From positions 186,001 to 250,000 of the IMG/VR virus record IMGVR_UViG_3300035698_035366: DNA of 64,000 bases; one strand, written 5' to 3'. Positions 7,791 to 15,354 of the stretch are shown piece after piece. The notes beneath the pieces were generated by a model, which saw nothing but the letters and a program-made list of their open reading frames with translations, ran no database searches and was not told where the DNA came from. The translations under genes were made by a program, and so were the position numbers. This stretch comes from a virus. Each line of letters starts with the position of its first letter. Position 1 is the first letter of the stretch.

Positions 7791-8183
7791 ATGCGTATTA
7801 GAGACATTATAAAATTGAGAGTGGTATATTACGTTGGCCCATCAAAACCAACTCTTGTTGCAGACGGAACAGTTGTAGATATCGGAACATATTCTATTAT
7901 GAATATACGAAAGGGTGAGGCTGATTTATCTTCTGGTAGATTTAAGAATTTCCTACCACCGCCACATCATACATCTGATAATGAACTTTTAAAATATTCG
8001 GTATTATGTCCCCGTTTTCAATTTAGCCATATTCTTGAATGGGCACAGAATACGGACGGGAAATGGTTTTCAGATTTCTATAATATTGGCCCAAAAGAGC
8101 ATTCATTTGAAATGTTCTTTGAAATGCAATCAGACGTGTTACTTTTTAGACTGATGTTTCCAGAAGGAATTTATCTAGAATGA
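7791..8183 (+). CDS. FKL-tail family protein
   Basis: 130 residues. GGAAG lies 9 nt before the ATG. The C-terminal half has ILEWAQNTDGKWF and ends MFFEMQSDVLLFRLMFPEG, a tail variant with SDV for DA. The next gene starts at 8180 in an ATGA overlap. Confidence 0.55.
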   Translation: MRIRDIIKLRVVYYVGPSKPTLVADGTVVDIGTYSIMNIRKGEADLSSGRFKNFLPPPHHTSDNELLKYSVLCPRFQFSHILEWAQNTDGKWFSDFYNIGPKEHSFEMFFEMQSDVLLFRLMFPEGIYLE

Positions 8184-8602
8184 TCGTAATAACCAAAATT
8201 TGTAAAGATATTATGGCGGGTGGTAACTATTCAAAGCCAGTGGCAGGTTTTTGGTTAATGGTAATATTATTATCCGTAGTCATTCATTCGATAACAACAG
8301 ATGAATCGGCTTATTTATTCCCGCTATTAGTATTCTCAGCAATTATTGTGTCATTCATGTTGGTATTCCAAATATCGCTCGATCGAATTATTCTTGGTCC
8401 AAGAATAATGGGAGATGATTTAAGTTTTACTCCTAGATTTTCCCCATTTTTCTATTACTTAATAGAGAAAGACAACTTAAACAATAAGATAAAAGAATGG
8501 GCCAACACCGGGTGTGAAGGAGATTGCATCGTTGGGCATACGTATATTTTATTCCAGAAAAAATCGGATATTATTATGTATAAATTGGCGTTCATAGAAT
8601 GA
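8180..8602 (+). CDS. Membrane protein with FKL-type tail
   Basis: 140 residues. Two predicted transmembrane helices (about 19-37 and 45-64) precede a soluble part with KIKEWANTGCEGD and the tail YILFQKKSDIIMYKLAFIE. The same architecture recurs at 9129. ATGA overlaps occur at both ends. Confidence 0.6.
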   Translation: MIVITKICKDIMAGGNYSKPVAGFWLMVILLSVVIHSITTDESAYLFPLLVFSAIIVSFMLVFQISLDRIILGPRIMGDDLSFTPRFSPFFYYLIEKDNLNNKIKEWANTGCEGDCIVGHTYILFQKKSDIIMYKLAFIE

Positions 8603-8769
8603 ACAAATCAAATCAAATATATATGGTCAAACGAGAAAACGTTGATGAGTCTACTATCAACGAGTGGGCCAAAACTACGTGTGAGGAAAAATGGACCATT
8701 ACTGAGAACTATGTCTTGTTTCGAAGCTATTCCGATGTTACAATGTTTAAATTGGTATTCACGGAGTAA
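8599..8769 (+). CDS. Short FKL-tail family protein
   Basis: 56 residues from ATG 8599, which overlaps the previous TGA. Only the core module is present: INEWAKTTCEEKWTITENYVLF, then SDVTMFKLVFTE. It shows the minimal size of the module, about 45 residues. Confidence 0.55.
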   Translation: MNKSNQIYMVKRENVDESTINEWAKTTCEEKWTITENYVLFRSYSDVTMFKLVFTE

Positions 8770-8772
8770 TTA

Positions 8773-9132
8773 ATGATATCGCTTTTTACACGTCATTTAA
8801 TGAATAATAATTTTACACTGGAACTTCGGAAATGTGCTGGGTATGGTCGCCCCTCGTATACAGAGGTTCTTAGAACACTAACTCGAGACGAACAAGAATT
8901 AAAGGGTGGTAGATAGTTAATAAATCTACCACCTTCCGATGCTAATAAAAAGAAATTGGGATTCAAGGTATGTGTTGACGGGAATTTTAAATTACCAGAC
9001 ATGCTTGAATGGATTTTTAACAATGTTGAGAATAAATGGACCATTGATTTCTTTGTGATAGACTCGGTTATATACGATGTGTTTTTTGAAGATGTGAACG
9101 ATGCTGTATTTTGTAGGATGGTGTTACCATGA
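8773..9132 (+). CDS. FKL-tail family protein with in-frame TAG codon
   Basis: One frame runs from ATG 8773 to TGA 9130-9132 and is interrupted only by TAG at 8914-8916 (codon 48). The part after the TAG is clearly a family member: DMLEWIFNNVENKWTID and the tail DVFFEDVNDAVFCRMVLP. The last codons overlap the ATG of the next gene in the operon's usual ATGA pattern. Read-through of TAG would give 119 residues. Otherwise this is a recent nonsense mutation or two genes. No alternative start with a ribosome site was seen after the TAG. Confidence 0.55.
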
Positions 9133-9557
9133 GAGCATATAAGTATTTATGTAAATCATTGTTAGATCGATATATTATAATATTTTGGTCTTTATATTTT
9201 GTTGTATGCATGATTGCATTATCAGTATGTTTTGACAAAACAGGGTCAGATTTCTGGTCAGCGTTATTACCTGCAATATTATTGCCTACTGTTGGCATAA
9301 TAGTTCAATTGATGATGTTTTCTAACGGATTGAAGTTTTATATACAACGCCGCGATGATATTAATGGAAATCCGGGTATATTCAAAATATACAGCCTGGC
9401 TCTTTTATATTATATGATAGAAAGTGGTGAAATGAATGGAATAGATTTTTTAGATTGGTCTAAAGAATACTGTGAGGGAAAATATATTCTTGGACGGAAA
9501 CATGTATTCTTCCAGAAGGAAACAGATGCAACACTATTTAGGCTTACAGTTTTATGA
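9129..9557 (+). CDS. Membrane protein with FKL-type tail, paralogue
   Basis: 142 residues with two transmembrane helices (about 15-35 and 43-65), then FLDWSKEYCEGKYILGRKHVFFQKETDATLFRLTVL. Same layout as 8180-8602. Function unknown. Confidence 0.6.
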   Translation: MRAYKYLCKSLLDRYIIIFWSLYFVVCMIALSVCFDKTGSDFWSALLPAILLPTVGIIVQLMMFSNGLKFYIQRRDDINGNPGIFKIYSLALLYYMIESGEMNGIDFLDWSKEYCEGKYILGRKHVFFQKETDATLFRLTVL

Positions 9558-9730
9558 AGGTTTATAGATATATTTTTAATTTAATAAACAAAGATACTGT
9601 GAAGTATTTTTGTATAACTATGAGTCTGATCATTATTATAGCTTCGTCGTTAGTAATTTCTTATTTTCAAAACATTGACAGAAATTCAGCCGTCATGTTT
9701 AAACTTTTCTGGGGAACAGAAGAAAGTTGA
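9554..9730 (+). CDS. Short membrane protein with FKL-type ending
   Basis: 58 residues from ATG 9554 (ATGA overlap with the previous gene). One transmembrane helix (about 20-40) and the end RNSAVMFKLFWGTEES, a shortened version of the tail without the middle of the module. Possibly a truncated duplicate. Its stop overlaps the next -35 box. Confidence 0.5.
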   Translation: MKVYRYIFNLINKDTVKYFCITMSLIIIIASSLVISYFQNIDRNSAVMFKLFWGTEES

Positions 9731-9754
9731 CAACCCAATTAAATAGTGTATAAT
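9727..9754 (+). promoter_or_regulatory. Consensus promoter, leaderless arrangement
   Basis: TTGACA (9727-9732), 16 bp, TATAAT (9749-9754); ATG at 9761. Confidence 0.8.
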
Positions 9755-9760
9755 AAGAAA

Positions 9761-10501
9761 ATGGAGAATAAAATGAAATTGAATGATTTAAATCCTTTGT
9801 TCGTCGACCTCGACGGTGTTATGGCTGATTTCGATAAGAGAATCATTGAGCTAACTGGTCGACCCGCCTCTGTGCAGGGTCAAACGTTTTGGCATAAAAT
9901 TGCTGATTTGGTAATTTCTCCCGGTAGCGAACGTGGTGTGGTCTTAAAACGTGCGTCAAAGAACGCTGCCAATTCAGTCGATGATTTGGGATTCATTAAG
10001 GGGAAGGGATCAAAGGTTGTTGGGATAATGGTCAAGGAAGGTCTTCTGGACAAATTTGATATTCCAGGAATTGGCATTCGCTATACGCTAACCAAGCGTG
10101 GCGAACTGGCCTATCATGAAGTTGCCGCAGGTCAGACATTCAAGGGCGGACCAGATTTCTATAACAGCTTGGAAAAAATGCCCGATGCTGACCAGCTTTG
10201 GTCTGTTGCAAAAACCATGAATCCTGTCATTCTAACCGGAAAGCCGATGGGTAATTGGGCCGAAGGACAGAAGCGTGCATGGGTTGCACGTGAACTTGGG
10301 TCAAACGTTCCGGTGATCGTTTGCATGGCCAGGGAAAAGGCTGCAAAGGCTGCCGAGTACATGGGAACACCAACTCTTAACGGGGCAATTCTTATCGACG
10401 ATCGAGAGAAGGCCCGGGCACCTTGGGAAGCCCTTGGTGGACGATTTATCCTTCACACCAGTGCATCTAACTCGATTGCCCTTTTACACGGCCTAGAGTA
10501 A
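9761..10501 (+). CDS. HAD-family phosphatase with inserted domain
   Basis: About 246 residues from ATG 9761; an in-frame ATG at 9773 has GGAG 6 nt before it, so either start is possible. HAD motifs: DLDGVMADFD (D16, D18), ILTGKP, a Lys near REKAAKAA, and LIDDREKA. This resembles phage 5'(3')-deoxynucleotidase-like or polynucleotide 3'-phosphatase-like proteins. Between FWHKIAD and GGPDFYNSL is an extra segment of roughly 75 residues that ends in GIGIRYTLTKRGELAYHE and resembles a winged helix. It sits upstream of the P-loop kinase, suggesting a role in nucleic-acid end or nucleotide processing. Confidence 0.8.
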   Translation: MENKMKLNDLNPLFVDLDGVMADFDKRIIELTGRPASVQGQTFWHKIADLVISPGSERGVVLKRASKNAANSVDDLGFIKGKGSKVVGIMVKEGLLDKFDIPGIGIRYTLTKRGELAYHEVAAGQTFKGGPDFYNSLEKMPDADQLWSVAKTMNPVILTGKPMGNWAEGQKRAWVARELGSNVPVIVCMAREKAAKAAEYMGTPTLNGAILIDDREKARAPWEALGGRFILHTSASNSIALLHGLE

Positions 10502-10809
10502 TGACCAAGAGTCGAATGGGCTTTCTTGCTAGAAAGCTTCGATATCAGCCACCCAAACCAGACGCAAACCGCCGATCAATATCGTGTGAGTATGCCACAT
10601 GGAACTGTGTTAAAGTTTTGCAACGGCGTTATGGCTTTGTTACCCCTGGGAGGCCAGCGTCATCTAAAGTAGATGATGAAAAATCACTTGAAAAAATGGT
10701 TGAATGGTGTAAGACTGAAATCGAAGGAAGATGGTTTTTAAACTCTAACCGATTCTTTTATTTTGAAAACAAAGATGATGCTATCATGTTTAAGTTGGTT
10801 AATTTTTGA
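10501..10809 (+). CDS. FKL-tail family protein with basic N-terminus
   Basis: 102 residues; the first A of its ATG is the last base of the previous stop. Basic N-terminal half (ARKLRYQPPKPDANRR), then MVEWCKTEIEGRWFLNSNRFFYFENKDDAIMFKLVNF, a textbook example of the tail. Confidence 0.6.
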   Translation: MTKSRMGFLARKLRYQPPKPDANRRSISCEYATWNCVKVLQRRYGFVTPGRPASSKVDDEKSLEKMVEWCKTEIEGRWFLNSNRFFYFENKDDAIMFKLVNF

Positions 10810-10811
10810 TA

Positions 10812-10840
10812 TTGACATTATCATAGACTGGTGCTATAAT
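10812..10840 (+). promoter_or_regulatory. Consensus promoter, leaderless arrangement
   Basis: TTGACA (10812-10817), 17 bp, TATAAT (10835-10840); ATG of the kinase at 10846. Confidence 0.85.
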
Positions 10841-10845
10841 ACAAT

Positions 10846-11382
10846 ATGAATAGGAATAGAGATATGAATAGGAATAGGAATAGAGATATGAGCAAGCCGC
10901 ATTTCATTATGCTTATCGGACTTCCGGGCTCTGGAAAGAGCACCTGGCTAAGGGATTTCTTGTCGAAGACTGATGAGGAATACGTAATCATCAGTGCCGA
11001 TGATGTCGTCATGGAACTGGCAGAGCCGGAAGGTTTGACTTATAGTCAGGCCTTTAAGAAGCATATTGGTCAGGCTACTAAGATATCGAAAGCCCGCGCT
11101 ACTAGCGCTTTCAATGAAGGTAAGAACATTATTTGGGACCAGACGAATATGAGCGAAAAGGTTCGCCGACCTCGTCTTCAACGGGCTCTTGAAAAAGATT
11201 ATTATATCGAAGCGGTTGATTTCCAGCTTCTTCCACAGGAATTGGAAAAGAGGCTTCGCCACCGTGAGAAGATGGAAGACAAGCATATTCCAGAACACGT
11301 TATGGAGAATTTCGCTAAGAGCTATAATTGCCCGTCGAAGAAAGAAGGGTTTGTTAATTTTACGTGGATCCGAAACTATTAG
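10846..11382 (+). CDS. P-loop kinase, polynucleotide 5'-kinase-like
   Basis: 178 residues from the first ATG. Walker A GLPGSGKST (25-33), a DxD-like ISADDVV, WDQTNMSEKVRR (the D-x-T-N lid region of Pnkp-type kinases) and RLRHREK. It fits the AAA_33/Pnkp 5'-kinase group and would phosphorylate 5'-OH ends, matching the phage RNA ligase. The N-terminus MNRNRDMNRNRNRDM comes from a short purine-rich repeat giving three in-frame ATGs (10846, 10864, 10888); the conserved fold begins after the third. Stop is TAG. Confidence 0.8.
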   Translation: MNRNRDMNRNRNRDMSKPHFIMLIGLPGSGKSTWLRDFLSKTDEEYVIISADDVVMELAEPEGLTYSQAFKKHIGQATKISKARATSAFNEGKNIIWDQTNMSEKVRRPRLQRALEKDYYIEAVDFQLLPQELEKRLRHREKMEDKHIPEHVMENFAKSYNCPSKKEGFVNFTWIRNY

Positions 11383-11401
11383 TTTAATAAAGGCATCTAT
11401 T

Positions 11402-11755
11402 GTGGCTGGGATTATCTATACAAATACAACGTCTAAAAAGCGAAAACAGAAAAAAACATCCAATCAAATCAAAGCGGAAGCAGACCACGCCGCGTTCTTA
11501 CGAAGTATGGGCGTAAGTGCAAGCCATCCGAAAAAAGAGAAAAAGAAAACATATAAACCTACACAAGTAACAGAGCATTCTAATGCTACAACCCTTGATA
11601 GCATTAAAGGCATAGCACCCAAGAGGAAAGAAAACGTTTATTCCGGTGAGCGCAAGCTGATTGGAATTGCTACGATGCATAAATCTAACGCCGTGCCCGT
11701 TTTTGAAGATAATAAAGAACTTGCAAAAGAAATTGCACAAATGCGACGAAATTAA
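11402..11755 (+). CDS. Basic unknown protein
   Basis: 117 residues from GTG 11402 with AAAGG 8 nt upstream. The frame is open much further upstream but there it is antisense-like noise over the kinase. Very Lys-rich (KKRKQKK, KKEKKK) with a central HAAFLRSMGV motif and a C-terminal helix. The charge suggests nucleic-acid binding; the HAAFL..LGV pattern is shared by other small phage proteins I cannot name. Confidence 0.5.
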   Translation: MAGIIYTNTTSKKRKQKKTSNQIKAEADHAAFLRSMGVSASHPKKEKKKTYKPTQVTEHSNATTLDSIKGIAPKRKENVYSGERKLIGIATMHKSNAVPVFEDNKELAKEIAQMRRN

Positions 11756-12052
11756 ATGAAAATATACGAAAACGCTCAATTTTCAAAAAAAGCCGTGGGT
11801 GATAATTACCGAGCATTTCCTTACTATTTGGAATTTAGTTATTGGAGAAATTTTGATAGTGTCAAGAGAATTTCTTTCCCACGAATTGTCAAAGTCCTGA
11901 ACGGGAAGCCTATTTATAAAGCTGTTCCACGAGACCATGTTAAGGAATGGTTAGCTGAACATAACGCAAAGTTTGTGCATACTAGAAGACGTATTCGTCT
12001 TTATATGCATGATGAGAGTTTAGCGGTTATGTTTAAATTATATTTTTGTTAA
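11756..12052 (+). CDS. FKL-tail family protein
   Basis: 98 residues, ATG directly after the previous stop. It has DHVKEWLAEHNAKFVHTRRRIRLYMHDESLAVMFKLYFC at the end, a tail variant with LAV for DA-x. It is followed by the promoter at 12061. Confidence 0.55.
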   Translation: MKIYENAQFSKKAVGDNYRAFPYYLEFSYWRNFDSVKRISFPRIVKVLNGKPIYKAVPRDHVKEWLAEHNAKFVHTRRRIRLYMHDESLAVMFKLYFC

Positions 12053-12060
12053 AAAAGTCC

Positions 12061-12089
12061 TTGACATTGCGTACTAAATACATTATATT
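12061..12089 (+). promoter_or_regulatory. Sigma70-type promoter of Pth2 gene
   Basis: TTGACA (12061-12066), 17 bp, TATATT (12084-12089). A leader of about 35 nt with GGAGAAAG precedes ATG 12131. Confidence 0.85.
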
Positions 12090-12130
12090 ATAAATAACAT
12101 TGTAACAAACGTTAGATACGGAGAAAGACG

Positions 12131-12598
12131 ATGGAAAAGATGATTAAAGAGACAATTACTACAAACGAAGGTCACCGTGACAACAAGGCATTCGATCAGT
12201 AGATTCACCGAGAAGGTGACCCAACACTAAGACTATACGCCATTCTCCGGCGGGATATACGCATGTCTGCTGGTAAGGTAGCAAGCCAGGCTGGTCATGC
12301 ATTTACCCAACAAATCCTAAAAGCTATTACCGCTGATCCATAGCTACTCGATAGTTATGAGACAATCAATGACATCGGAACCAAAGTTGTTCTCGGTGCA
12401 AAATCCTTCCATCACATTAAAAGAGCGCATCGCGAGCTAACAGCCCGTGGTATTCCTTGCTCTTTGATTACAGATACTGGTCATATTCATGGACCGGACT
12501 TCAATGGAGATCCTATCATTACGGCGCTGGGTGTTGGTCCAGTTCTAAGACGGGATAGCTATGACATTTTGAAACGATTTAATGTGTATGGTGGGTGA
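12131..12598 (+). CDS. pth2: Peptidyl-tRNA hydrolase 2 (Pth2) with two in-frame TAG codons
   Basis: One frame runs from ATG 12131 (good ribosome site, own promoter) to TGA 12596-12598 and is interrupted only by TAG at 12200-12202 and 12341-12343. The translation is plainly Pth2: RDIRMSAGKVASQAGHAF (the conserved K-x2-S-Q-x-x-H-A region), then KVVLGAKS, and TDTGHIHG...TALGVGP at the end. Full reading gives about 155 residues, slightly over family size because of the N-terminal extension. Pth2 frees tRNA from stalled peptidyl-tRNA. No frameshift or other stop is present, which favours TAG read-through over decay, but a pseudogene cannot be excluded. Confidence 0.75.
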
Positions 12599-12599
12599 T

Positions 12600-12917
12600 A
12601 TGAAAAAGCAACAAAATTTCTGTAGACGTCCGTATTGTTCTTTACCAGATAAAGATGGATATTATGATAAACCCAAGGGTGTTTCATTGCGGTCATGGAT
12701 CCGTGGCCTCAAAGAAACATGGGGATCGGATATTAGTTTCATCGATACAAGTGAGCTTGATGGAAAGTGGGTGAGCAAGTATATCAAAGAACATGATATA
12801 CCGTATGGGCGTGTACGAATTGTGACCACTTATAAATTTGGTAAAAGTATTAGGACAAAATTTATGAAAACCGAGGATGCTGTCATGTTAAGGATGTCGC
12901 ATCCAGACCCAGACTAA
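12600..12917 (+). CDS. FKL-tail family protein, variant tail
   Basis: 105 residues from ATG 12600, 1 nt after the Pth2 stop. It contains SLRSWIRGLKETWG and ends TKFMKTEDAVMLRMSHPDPD, a tail with L in place of F and a short extension. The structured tRNA-like element begins 7 nt after its stop. Confidence 0.55.
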   Translation: MKKQQNFCRRPYCSLPDKDGYYDKPKGVSLRSWIRGLKETWGSDISFIDTSELDGKWVSKYIKEHDIPYGRVRIVTTYKFGKSIRTKFMKTEDAVMLRMSHPDPD

Positions 12918-12924
12918 ACTTTAA

Positions 12925-13129
12925 GCCCGGAGGGCACTGTGGATTGTGCAATTTGATATCAACGGGAAACAGCGGTGAACAGTAGGGTTTTAGTATTAAC
13001 CATACCGAAACGATGAAGACAGTAGCCAAAGTGAAACGGTCAAATAACAGCGTTACTAAACCGAATGCTTGGTGGTTCTTGCAAAGTAATTTAGTAGGGT
13101 GGGAGGTTCGAATCCTCCCCCGGGCGCCA
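12925..13129 (+). tRNA. tRNA-like gene with about 120-nt insertion in the anticodon arm
   Basis: The 5' strand GCCCGGA (12925-12931) pairs 6 of 7 with CCCGGGC (13119-13125). A D-like arm GCAC/GTGC (12934-12949) and a perfect T arm GGAGG-TTCGAAT-CCTCC (13102-13118) follow, then G73 and encoded CCA (13127-13129). Between D and T arms lie about 150 nt instead of about 45. ATTTG (12951) and CAAAG (13082) could close an anticodon stem around an insertion of about 120 nt. That is short for a group I ribozyme; no classic P7 core was confirmed. Identity is undetermined. Confidence 0.5.
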
Positions 13130-13151
13130 ATTTTAACAAAGGAGAAAGAAG

Positions 13152-13319
13152 ATGATTAGAATTACCAACGATAAAGCGGAAAAGATTATCGCATTGTTGC
13201 ATGAACTTGAAGGGCAAAATCAATCCCATTATGATCATTTTCCAAAGTGTGGATTAGACGCTAAATCGGAAGAAATTTATGAGATGATTGGATATCTTGA
13301 ATTTAACGGAGAAGGATAA
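13152..13319 (+). CDS. Small unknown protein
   Basis: 55 residues, AAGGAGAAAGAAG before the ATG. Acidic, helix-rich sequence (KAEKIIALLHELEG and AKSEEIYEMIGYLEF). No motif recognised. Probably co-transcribed with the next gene, 4 nt away. Confidence 0.55.
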   Translation: MIRITNDKAEKIIALLHELEGQNQSHYDHFPKCGLDAKSEEIYEMIGYLEFNGEG

Positions 13320-13323
13320 GACG

Positions 13324-13833
13324 ATGTTTATTGCTTTTTATAGAGAATATCAACATGGTAGAGATAGGGATAATTATAACACTAGTGAAATAACCGATTC
13401 TGGTTCTATTGCTCGTGAATCAATGGAAGATCTACTAAATGAGATGTTTAGGTTGAGTGAACATCATAAGAAGAGTGTAAAACCGAAAGATCAAAGTTTT
13501 TCTTATGAATATACAAGCATTGAATGGCTTGGGGTCCATGAAATTGAAGTTAAAAATACATTTTATCAAGAATCTGATTTTGAAATTAATTGGGATTATA
13601 TTGGAAATACCAGTGAAAAGGTGTTGTTAAAAATGATTGATAATTCTGAATTAGGTAAGAAAGCCGCGCTTGAGGAGGAAATTGATCGTAAAAGGCAAGC
13701 TGAGAAAACAAAGCTTGAGAATGAAGTTAGAAAGAAAAAACGACTTATCAAAGAACAAGAGGATTTAGAACTTAGTGAGCAACATGACAAAGAAGAATAT
13801 GAACGACTAAAAACCAAATACGGGAGAGGATAA
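13324..13833 (+). CDS. Unknown protein with C-terminal coiled coil
   Basis: 169 residues from ATG 13324, preceded by GGAGAAGG inside the previous gene's end (the longer frame to 13288 is less likely). An N-terminal globular part has aromatic strands around 60-95. The last 65 residues are an uninterrupted charged helix (EEEIDRKRQAEKTKLENEV and onward) that should form a coiled coil. Function unknown. Confidence 0.55.
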   Translation: MFIAFYREYQHGRDRDNYNTSEITDSGSIARESMEDLLNEMFRLSEHHKKSVKPKDQSFSYEYTSIEWLGVHEIEVKNTFYQESDFEINWDYIGNTSEKVLLKMIDNSELGKKAALEEEIDRKRQAEKTKLENEVRKKKRLIKEQEDLELSEQHDKEEYERLKTKYGRG

Positions 13834-13834
13834 A

Positions 13835-14275
13835 ATGAAGAAAGATGAGATCCCAGAAAGATTTAAGCATATAGTAAAAGTCCAAGATCACACTTTCGGA
13901 CATGATGATTTAGAACAAGAGTGTTGGAAAATGTGGGGACCAAAATGGGGCAAATGTGATGACGCGCCATTATGTGAACATGATTGGGACGTTTGGTATT
14001 ATGCGAAACCATACCAATCCGAACTCGATAAAAAGCTTGATTTGTGTAGAAAAAATGATACCAAGGATATACAGAAAACCATTGAGGAACACTTTAATTG
14101 GGTATTTGCATTACCAGAATGCCCGAGAGATCATAGTCATCCTTATGGGATATGGACAACTGAGTGGATTAAGAAAACAGGTTATGATTATGGCATCATG
14201 CATTACCTGTTTGAGAACCAAGAAGATGCCGTTTACTTTACATTAACATTTATGAAGGAATACAACCATGTTTGA
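13835..14275 (+). CDS. FKL-tail-like protein
   Basis: 146 residues. Trp- and Cys-containing N-terminal half (QECWKMWGPKWGKCDDAPLCEHDW), then TTEWIKKTGYDYGIMHYLFENQEDAVYFTLTFMKE, a tail with T for K. It overlaps the next gene by 8 nt. Confidence 0.55.
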   Translation: MKKDEIPERFKHIVKVQDHTFGHDDLEQECWKMWGPKWGKCDDAPLCEHDWDVWYYAKPYQSELDKKLDLCRKNDTKDIQKTIEEHFNWVFALPECPRDHSHPYGIWTTEWIKKTGYDYGIMHYLFENQEDAVYFTLTFMKEYNHV

Positions 14276-14570
14276 ATATACCGAAGTTACTGATAGAGAA
14301 ACCTACCTTGCATTCCGCGATTCTTGGAAGAAGCATTATAAAGAACTGAGTCAGACTATCAAGAGGATAAAAGGAACCCGAAAGGAGTTTACTTGGGAAT
14401 ATCGCCCCAAGGGTGATACGGGAAGTAAGAAGAAGACCAAAACCGGCGATAATCCCAATTATAATGTGAATTTTGATGCATGGGGATTATGTAACCTTAG
14501 ATACCAAGCGCGAGAAATGATGGAATTGTTGGAGGAAATTAAAAATGTTAGACCAAAGAAGACGCTTTAA
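14268..14570 (+). CDS. Unknown protein
   Basis: 100 residues, overlapping the previous gene by 8 nt. It starts MFEYTEVTDRETYLAFRDSWKKHYKELS, has a basic centre and ends in a helix. It converges on the MazG-like gene with a 4-nt overlap. Similar start pattern (FRxSWKxxYxxLS) to other uncharacterised phage proteins; not named. Confidence 0.55.
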   Translation: MFEYTEVTDRETYLAFRDSWKKHYKELSQTIKRIKGTRKEFTWEYRPKGDTGSKKKTKTGDNPNYNVNFDAWGLCNLRYQAREMMELLEEIKNVRPKKTL

Positions 14571-14926
14571 GGTGAATCGTTTTTTAGAAGGCGATTAGAA
14601 ACTTTCTCTTTTAGTTTGCGGGATTCGAGTTCGTTGTCTGAAGCCTCCAACACCCAGCCTTCTTTGAAACCACCATTCTTTTCATGTTTAGTTATTCGTG
14701 CATCGTTAATTTGAGAAACACTGATAGCATTTTGTTGTGCAATTGTTAAGAGCACTTCAATGCTATCAGCGTACTCATATACGTCTTTAAAACCAGAGTC
14801 AGCAAGCTCTCCGAGTTCTTCGACAAGCTTTTCTATAAGTAATTTACTAAATTCCATATTATCAGTAATGGCCCTAACCGGGGCATCAGTGATGCGCATA
14901 GCCAATTTATCTCGAATTAATTTCAT
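14567..14926 (-). CDS. MazG-like nucleotide pyrophosphohydrolase
   Basis: 119 residues from the minus-strand ATG at 14926, which has AGGAAG 5 nt upstream; the longer frame to 14968 lacks one. KLIRDKL at the start, EKLVEELGEL with an E-x2-E metal-binding pattern, and YEYADSIEVLLTIAQ with another E/D pair fit the all-alpha NTP pyrophosphohydrolase superfamily. RITKHEKNGGFKEGWVL is also typical. It may adjust nucleotide or alarmone pools during infection. Confidence 0.75.
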   Translation of the reverse strand: MKLIRDKLAMRITDAPVRAITDNMEFSKLLIEKLVEELGELADSGFKDVYEYADSIEVLLTIAQQNAISVSQINDARITKHEKNGGFKEGWVLEASDNELESRKLKEKVSNRLLKNDSP

Positions 14927-14978
14927 ATTACTTCCTTTCCGATCTGGGTGGGATTGGCACCCACCCAAAATACTTAAT

Positions 14979-15128
14979 TTAGTCCTGTGTACCGATTAGT
15001 CTACCGAACTCTGATTTAGCTGACTCTTGCGTAACCCTGTCTACATGAACTCCATCGCCATCGACGACGCCTGAATCCCATGCACCAAAACCAACAAGAA
15101 GAGCACCTAATACTGCAAATACAAACAT
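14979..15128 (-). CDS. Small protein with N-terminal hydrophobic helix
   Basis: 49 residues from minus-strand ATG at 15128 with AGGAG upstream. The N-terminus FVFAVLGALLVGFGAWDSGV looks like a signal peptide or membrane anchor, followed by an acidic segment. Possibly a small lipoprotein-like or membrane protein; no conserved Cys. Confidence 0.5.
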   Translation of the reverse strand: MFVFAVLGALLVGFGAWDSGVVDGDGVHVDRVTQESAKSEFGRLIGTQD

Positions 15129-15210
15129 AATAATTCTCCTTTATAATTGTTATTATATACACCGTGTATATATAACTATTTATCCCGATATTTTAACAGA
15201 TGTCGTTTAA

Positions 15211-15354
15211 TTATGTTGTTCCATTATATATTAAAAATGCAACACCTATTAAAGGAGATAATGCCAGGAGAAATAGTATCAATCTAATGTAATCTTTTCT
15301 CTCCCATTGTTCCCAGCCATCTCCTAATAACATAGTCCTAAGGCTTTTCTGCAT
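15211..15354 (-). CDS. Small membrane protein
   Basis: 47 residues from the ATG at 15354-15352, which overlaps the QueD stop (TAATG). One transmembrane helix (LILFLLALSPLIGVAFLIY). The tight overlap is the main support for its being real. Confidence 0.5.
   Translation of the reverse strand: MQKSLRTMLLGDGWEQWERKDYIRLILFLLALSPLIGVAFLIYNGTT

Noticed and set aside
11189-11401. Upstream part of the ORF ending at 11755
   Set aside because: It overlaps the kinase in another frame and has noise-like composition; the real start is GTG 11402.
12925-13129. Group I intron in a tRNA
   Set aside because: The insertion is only about 120 nt and I could not draw convincing P3, P7 and P8 helices; kept as an undetermined insertion.
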